NCBI GenBank assembly: GCA_036785705.1
Contig: JAWUZG010000070.1
Span: 3,793,001-3,857,000, forward strand
Reading direction: 5' to 3'
Length of the DNA stretch: 64,000 bases
Origin: Acanthornis magna
Taxonomy: Eukaryota > Chordata > Aves > Passeriformes > Acanthizidae
Under the pieces are notes generated by a model. That model was not told the DNA's origin, searched no databases, and saw only the letters and a list, made by a program, of their open reading frames with translations. Below, in pieces: positions 61,251-64,000 of this stretch. A program made the translations under genes and the position numbers. How positions within the stretch are numbered: position 1 is the first letter of the stretch; each line of letters begins with the position of its first letter.

Positions 61251-64000
61251 CCATGTTCTGCCTATGGAAATGGGCACTTCGGCCTTGTTTCAGCTGCCTT
61301 CAGGAGGCAGCAACAAAAGGGCTCTTGATGGAGTATGTTTATTTCTTTAACCGGACAAAATGAACCGATGTGCTTGAGACCACGAGGAAGCCTTAGTGGT
61401 CTGTACATCAGTTTGTTTTTCTAAATCATGCTTATACAAACTGTCTGACCAGTGTGCTGTAATCTGCAGTATATGGAAATACTTTGGGGTTTTTTGCCCT
61501 TTTTATGTTATTGTTTTCCCCCTCAGGAACGCTTGCCAGCCAGGATAGCACAGTTGAAAAACCTAGAGAAACACCTCTTGCCTAGTTTTCATCAACAGCA
61601 ATACCAGGATAGGCACTGCTTTATGCAGTCGTGTTTCACCGCTTCTGATTTTTCATGTTCATCTGAATCACTTCATGGCACAAAGACATTAAATTGAAAG
61701 ATGTTAGCTATTTTGAATTAGAAGAGTCTTTCACACAATGATGGGGATGAACAGGAGCCCCGACTGTTGAATTCTATTGAGAAAATACCTTGAAATGTCC
61801 ATGATTTGGAGTCAGCTGACAAAATGCATCTTCTGAATACTCTTCTTAGCTTTTATTGGAATTTTTTAAAGGCAGAAAAGTAAAAAGGAAAAAGTCCCCT
61901 TCTGATTCTTCTCAAAATATGGAGGAAGGAAAGTAAATTTGATTAAGGGGATTTACTTCACTTATGTCACACAATCTTCTTCATTAAATATCATCCCTTA
62001 CATTTAGTGCAATTAGCCAGCTCAGTTTCCTCAAATAAATGCGATGTTAAGAACAACATGTTCATTAGAGCTGATGTATCCTGGATAAGGAAATGGGTTT
62101 AGGTTTTGGTTTTCATCAGCAGTGTATTTTTTGGTGACACTGATAGCAGTTAACCTTTTAAAAGGCAGCTGAGATTTTAGCTGGTGTGTGGTATTGAGTA
62201 AAGGAATGTTGGAAAGACCTCGGTGAACTGGAGCTGTTCTGCTCTGTGGGACATGGAGATGTGTCTGTGAGGTGATGATGCAGGAGAAGGTTTGTGCTGG
62301 CCAGAGGGAGTGCTGTGGTGAGTCTGGAGCTGCTGGGGTGGTGTGGCTGACAGCATTTACTACTTCATCTCTCTCCTTGTGCAGTGGAATAACACCCTGC
62401 TTCAGTGGAAGCAGCAGGGGTAAAAAAATGCTTGTTGCACTTTACGTCAGCATTGGCTTATCTCACAAATCATCTGCTGATTTCACTGTTTCTTTTGAGC
62501 TTGTTTGTGTGGCACATTCATTTTTCATGGAATAGTCCTTTGCTGAAATGGCTCTGATGACACATGGGCAATACAGAAAATACGAGTTTTGGTGCAATTT
62601 TCTCAGCAAGACTCACAGTAGCAGAACACTTGTGCACATAGTTCTTCCAGACACATCATCTTCAGTAAAACTGAATGTTGGGCTGTATTTATAGAATTCC
62701 TCTTAAGCTAGAAAATTACAATCATCTACTTTTCAAATGTGTGTGGGTAGAGGCTGCAGACTCAAACTGAAGCTTCCTTTCTGCAGAGAGAAAATCAATG
62801 ACATGTCAAAATTTAGAGCCAGCCTCGCTCCAGGGATTCAAATTCTGACAAACAAGCACCCTGAGCTTATGAACTTGGCAAGTCTCACTTCAAAGTATTT
62901 TGAAAGACAGTTTCAAATTTTACTGTTTAGTTCCCAAAGGATAATAGCAATTTCTTAAATTCCCAGTGACATGAGCAAGGGCTTGAAGTACTGACTACAG
63001 TGGTTGGATTGCTAGCAGAGGTAGAGCAATGAGGAAATAATAATAACAACGCAGGGGGCTCTGCTTAACCAATGTGTTCATAGACTGAATGTCAGCATAC
63101 TTAAAAAAAATTGATATTTGTACCATCAATTCCTACTAGTCACTCAATAGTTTCTCAGATGGGTGTCACCAGCACCTAACCAGTGTCTTCAGAAAGTGAG
63201 ATGATGTAGAGTCTAGAATTTTTTGCCTTATGGAGCTGTTAATTGGCAAAGTTTGAATTAGGCCTGGAAAACTTTCAAAATAGACTGAAATCAGATGGAA
63301 AACATGGTTAGTCATTATGGATCATGTAGTCACTCTGTTTTATCTAGTGCACAGCTTATTAAAGCTGACAAAATCCTCATAAAACTGCTTGAGAAATGTC
63401 ATCTGAACCTAGTTGTTAAAAAACATTGAGATTAAGTGTCATAATTTGCTCTTCTATATCATAGTAACAACTTCCTTAGAACCCAAGGCAATGTGTCAGG
63501 TGTAGTCAGGCTGTGGAGGGGAGACTATTAGTTCTTTGTGATTTATATAATGTGTATGTCTCTGCAACACAAAATTACATTAACCTTTCAGACTTACACA
63601 CTGCACGGTGAATAGAGGCCTAATTATCTTTCCACTATCACCCCTAGGTTTATTGCAGAATTACTGATTTCCAAATTTTCACATCTCTTGAATTACCCTT
63701 ATTTTGGATTTTCATTCTCCAGTTATTAGCCTGCATGTATTCCACTCTGAATCTTATTTTCCTGGGGACCTCTTGTCTGTTTTCTTTCATTTTCCTAATA
63801 ATGTTTTCTTTAATCCACATTAGACTTCCAATTTCATTGAAACTTAGTATTATGAGCAGATTGGTTGAAATAGTATTGCTGCTTACTTCCAGCAGCCTAG
63901 TGACAAAATTAATCAGGGCCAGGTATGTGGGCTGTTCCAAATTCCATGCCCCTTCTTGCTCCACACCTGGTATTCAGCCATGGTCTTCATTTATGGCCTT
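61251..64000. other. Non-coding DNA with one splice-acceptor-like site
   Basis: A strong acceptor-like sequence (TTGTTTTCCCCCTCAG, ending 61526) precedes an open frame to a stop at 61697, starting ERLPARIAQLKNLEKHLLPS. I do not recognise the peptide. The rest of this segment shows no gene or repeat. The minus frame at 63650-63964 (104 codons) has no motif that I can identify. Confidence 0.4.

Overview
This is vertebrate nuclear DNA, most likely from a bird. It is A+T-rich, has no densely packed reading frames and no bacterial-style operons, and carries the minus-strand 3' end of a CR1 LINE (33567-33836), the dominant retrotransposon of birds and other reptiles. Interspersed repeats are very sparse, which fits a bird. 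Several short A/C tracts of the AAAACCCC kind (13688-13722, 30120-30149, 55350-55379) made me lean towards a songbird, but that part is weak inference.

I could not recognise any intact protein-coding gene, tRNA, rRNA or snRNA. The window reads as intergenic sequence or the inside of a very long intron. Layout: 1-1.5 kb is featureless. At 1.5-2.5 kb lies a minus-strand, frame-broken coding-like relic whose parent I cannot name. From 2.5 to 23.3 kb the DNA is non-coding with small landmarks: a 34-bp dispersed repeat pair at 10.1 and 12.2 kb, a scrambled CR1-tail-like piece at 16.2 kb, and an exon-like block at 17.1 kb. At 23344-24307 sits the most striking object, a minisatellite of nine near-identical units of about 107 bp. 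From 24.3 to 33.5 kb there is non-coding DNA, followed by the CR1 fragment. The remaining 30 kb is non-coding, with a G/T-rich tract (44.6 kb), a nested direct and inverted repeat (56.6 kb), a small CpG-rich patch (61.0-61.25 kb) and a few splice-site-like sites.

The longest open frames in the window (337, 329 and 239 codons, all minus strand) lie in the minisatellite and are a by-product of a repeat unit with no stop codon in any minus frame. They should not be annotated as genes. Most other open frames of 60-144 codons look like chance. No multi-gene system is visible. The best candidates for something undescribed are the minisatellite, because of its frame-neutral coding capacity and three dyads per unit, and the CR1 tail whose interior appears to be flipped.
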